Positions 4,541 through 5,367 of a stretch of DNA of 5,367 nt are shown here, piece after piece. The stretch comes from an uncultured Flavobacteriales bacterium (GTDB lineage Bacteria; Bacteroidota; Bacteroidia; Flavobacteriales_E; Vicingaceae): assembly GCA_937901255.1 (NCBI GenBank), contig CALCHN010000013.1:1-5367 (forward strand), read 5' to 3'. A program made the position numbers and the translations under genes. Under the pieces are notes generated by a model. The model had not been told where the DNA came from and did no database searches. It saw only the letters and a program-made list of their open reading frames with translations. Each line of letters opens with the position of its first letter. Position 1 is the stretch's first letter.

Positions 4541-5367
4541 TTAATTTTTAATAAGCTTCAATACTTGTCGTCCATTATTATTAGTTACATTTAAAAAGTA
4601 AATACCCTGTTTTAACTCACTAATATCAATATTCATTTTTGATTGTACTATTTGTTGAGACTTTAGTTGCTTACCCAACATATCTATTAATTGAAAAGAA
4701 GCATTATTCAAGTTATTTTCACCCATTTCTAAAATTACTAAACCTTTTGTAGGATTAGGATAAACTTTCACATCAGTAAGCATATTGTTCTCTTGAATAG
4801 TAACTGGTTCTACTCCTTGATACACCCAAATATTATCCAAAAACAAATTGTTTCCTTGTCGATTAAAGCTTTCAAACTTAACTAAAATATCACTTCCACC
4901 ATAAGCAGAAATGTCTATATAATCAGTTCTCCAATGAGTAGCATATTGAGGCACAAAATTGTTGGTTAAAGTATCTTTAGTTTGTAAATCTGTTCCTCCT
5001 TTTTTATATACTTGAGTATAGGTTGCTCCGCAATCATCAGAGACATAAACCACCAAGGTATCTGCAATAACAGATAACCTCATTTGATAAGCTACATCAA
5101 ATTTAATGAATAATGAATCTCTATTGGGTAATTTAATCTTAGGAGTAATTATCGCATCTAACTGACTTTGGCGAGGAGCATAATCATACAAATTAATATA
5201 TGCTGAATAATTACTATTCATCAATCCTTGAGTTGCAAGTGTATCCCAAGTAGTTTTCACATCAGGGTTTTCTATAAACCAATTAGAACTGTCTAACTTC
5301 GTATTTTCAAAGTTTTCATAGAAAGGCAAAATGGATAATGTTTCTCTAATGTTAAACCTCACTGCTC
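4541..5367 (-). CDS. T9SS-secreted protein, C-terminal jelly-roll and sorting domain (5' end outside window)
   Basis: C-terminal part of a larger secreted protein; the frame remains open to the right edge, so the GTG at 5362 is an internal Val codon, not the start. Numbering from it, residues about 13-182 form a MAM/jelly-roll-like beta-sandwich with the hallmarks of Bacteroidota surface enzymes: 'LPFYENFEN' entry, 'W-x-x-x-NPD', 'ITPKIKLP', 'DTLVVYVSDDCG', 'WRTDYIDISAYGG', and 'NNLFLDNIWVYQG' exit. Residues about 197-273 are a canonical type A T9SS sorting domain with 'VYPNPTKG' (200-207), 'QLIDMLGK', 'GIYFLNV' and terminal 'LKLIKN'. Such jelly-roll plus tail endings often follow metalloprotease (M43 type) or PKD domains, but the catalytic part lies outside the window, so no enzyme activity is claimed. 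It precedes the basic small protein by 8 bases in an apparent operon. Sorting-domain call is firm. Confidence 0.92.
   Translation of the reverse strand, partial: AVRFNIRETLSILPFYENFENTKLDSSNWFIENPDVKTTWDTLATQGLMNSNYSAYINLYDYAPRQSQLDAIITPKIKLPNRDSLFIKFDVAYQMRLSVIADTLVVYVSDDCGATYTQVYKKGGTDLQTKDTLTNNFVPQYATHWRTDYIDISAYGGSDILVKFESFNRQGNNLFLDNIWVYQGVEPVTIQENNMLTDVKVYPNPTKGLVILEMGENNLNNASFQLIDMLGKQLKSQQIVQSKMNIDISELKQGIYFLNVTNNNGRQVLKLIKN

Noticed and set aside
5360..5362. GTG as start of the right-hand T9SS gene
   Set aside because: The frame is open to the window edge, and a secreted protein would need a signal peptide, which is absent after this codon.

Overview
The window reads as AT-rich chromosomal DNA from a member of the Bacteroidota, most likely a flavobacterium-like lineage. 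Three predicted secreted proteins carry C-terminal sorting domains of the type IX secretion system (T9SS). Signal peptides end in the 'GQ' or 'AQ' style common in this phylum. Shine-Dalgarno sites are mostly absent, and two upstream regions carry a full or near match to the Bacteroidota -7 promoter element TAnnTTTG. No tRNA, rRNA, transposase or CRISPR array was seen.

Layout, left to right: (1) 1-626 (+), the C-terminal part of a calcineurin-like metallophosphoesterase cut by the window edge. (2) 649-870 (-), a small XRE/Cro-type helix-turn-helix regulator, convergent with the phosphoesterase; the two stop codons form the base of one A/T hairpin that could terminate both genes. (3) 871-1002, a divergent promoter region with repeated half-sites. 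(4) 1003-3109 (+), the most unusual part: two paralogous small T9SS cargo proteins with nearly identical 5' leaders, signal peptides and C-terminal sorting domains but almost unrelated middles, flanking a one-helix membrane protein. The membrane protein's start overlaps the first paralog's stop, and its own stop lies inside the duplicated leader of the second paralog. The three probably form one operon driven from about position 950. (5) 3210-4100 (+), an outer-membrane beta-barrel-like protein with its own -7 element. (6) 4101-4232, a convergent intergenic region packed with hairpins, including two terminator-like structures and a palindromic repeat-like segment. (7) 4233-4532 and 4541-5367 (-), an operon in which a large T9SS-secreted protein (only its C-terminal jelly-roll and sorting domain are inside the window) precedes a very basic small exported protein or lipoprotein.

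How the genes may work together: most of the window is devoted to exported or envelope proteins. The XRE regulator next to the divergent promoter is the natural candidate to control the paralog-membrane protein-paralog operon, but this rests on position only. The best candidate for something undescribed is that mosaic cassette: a secreted-protein gene duplicated with conserved ends, a diverged centre and a captured membrane-protein gene between the copies. Its function cannot be told from the sequence.
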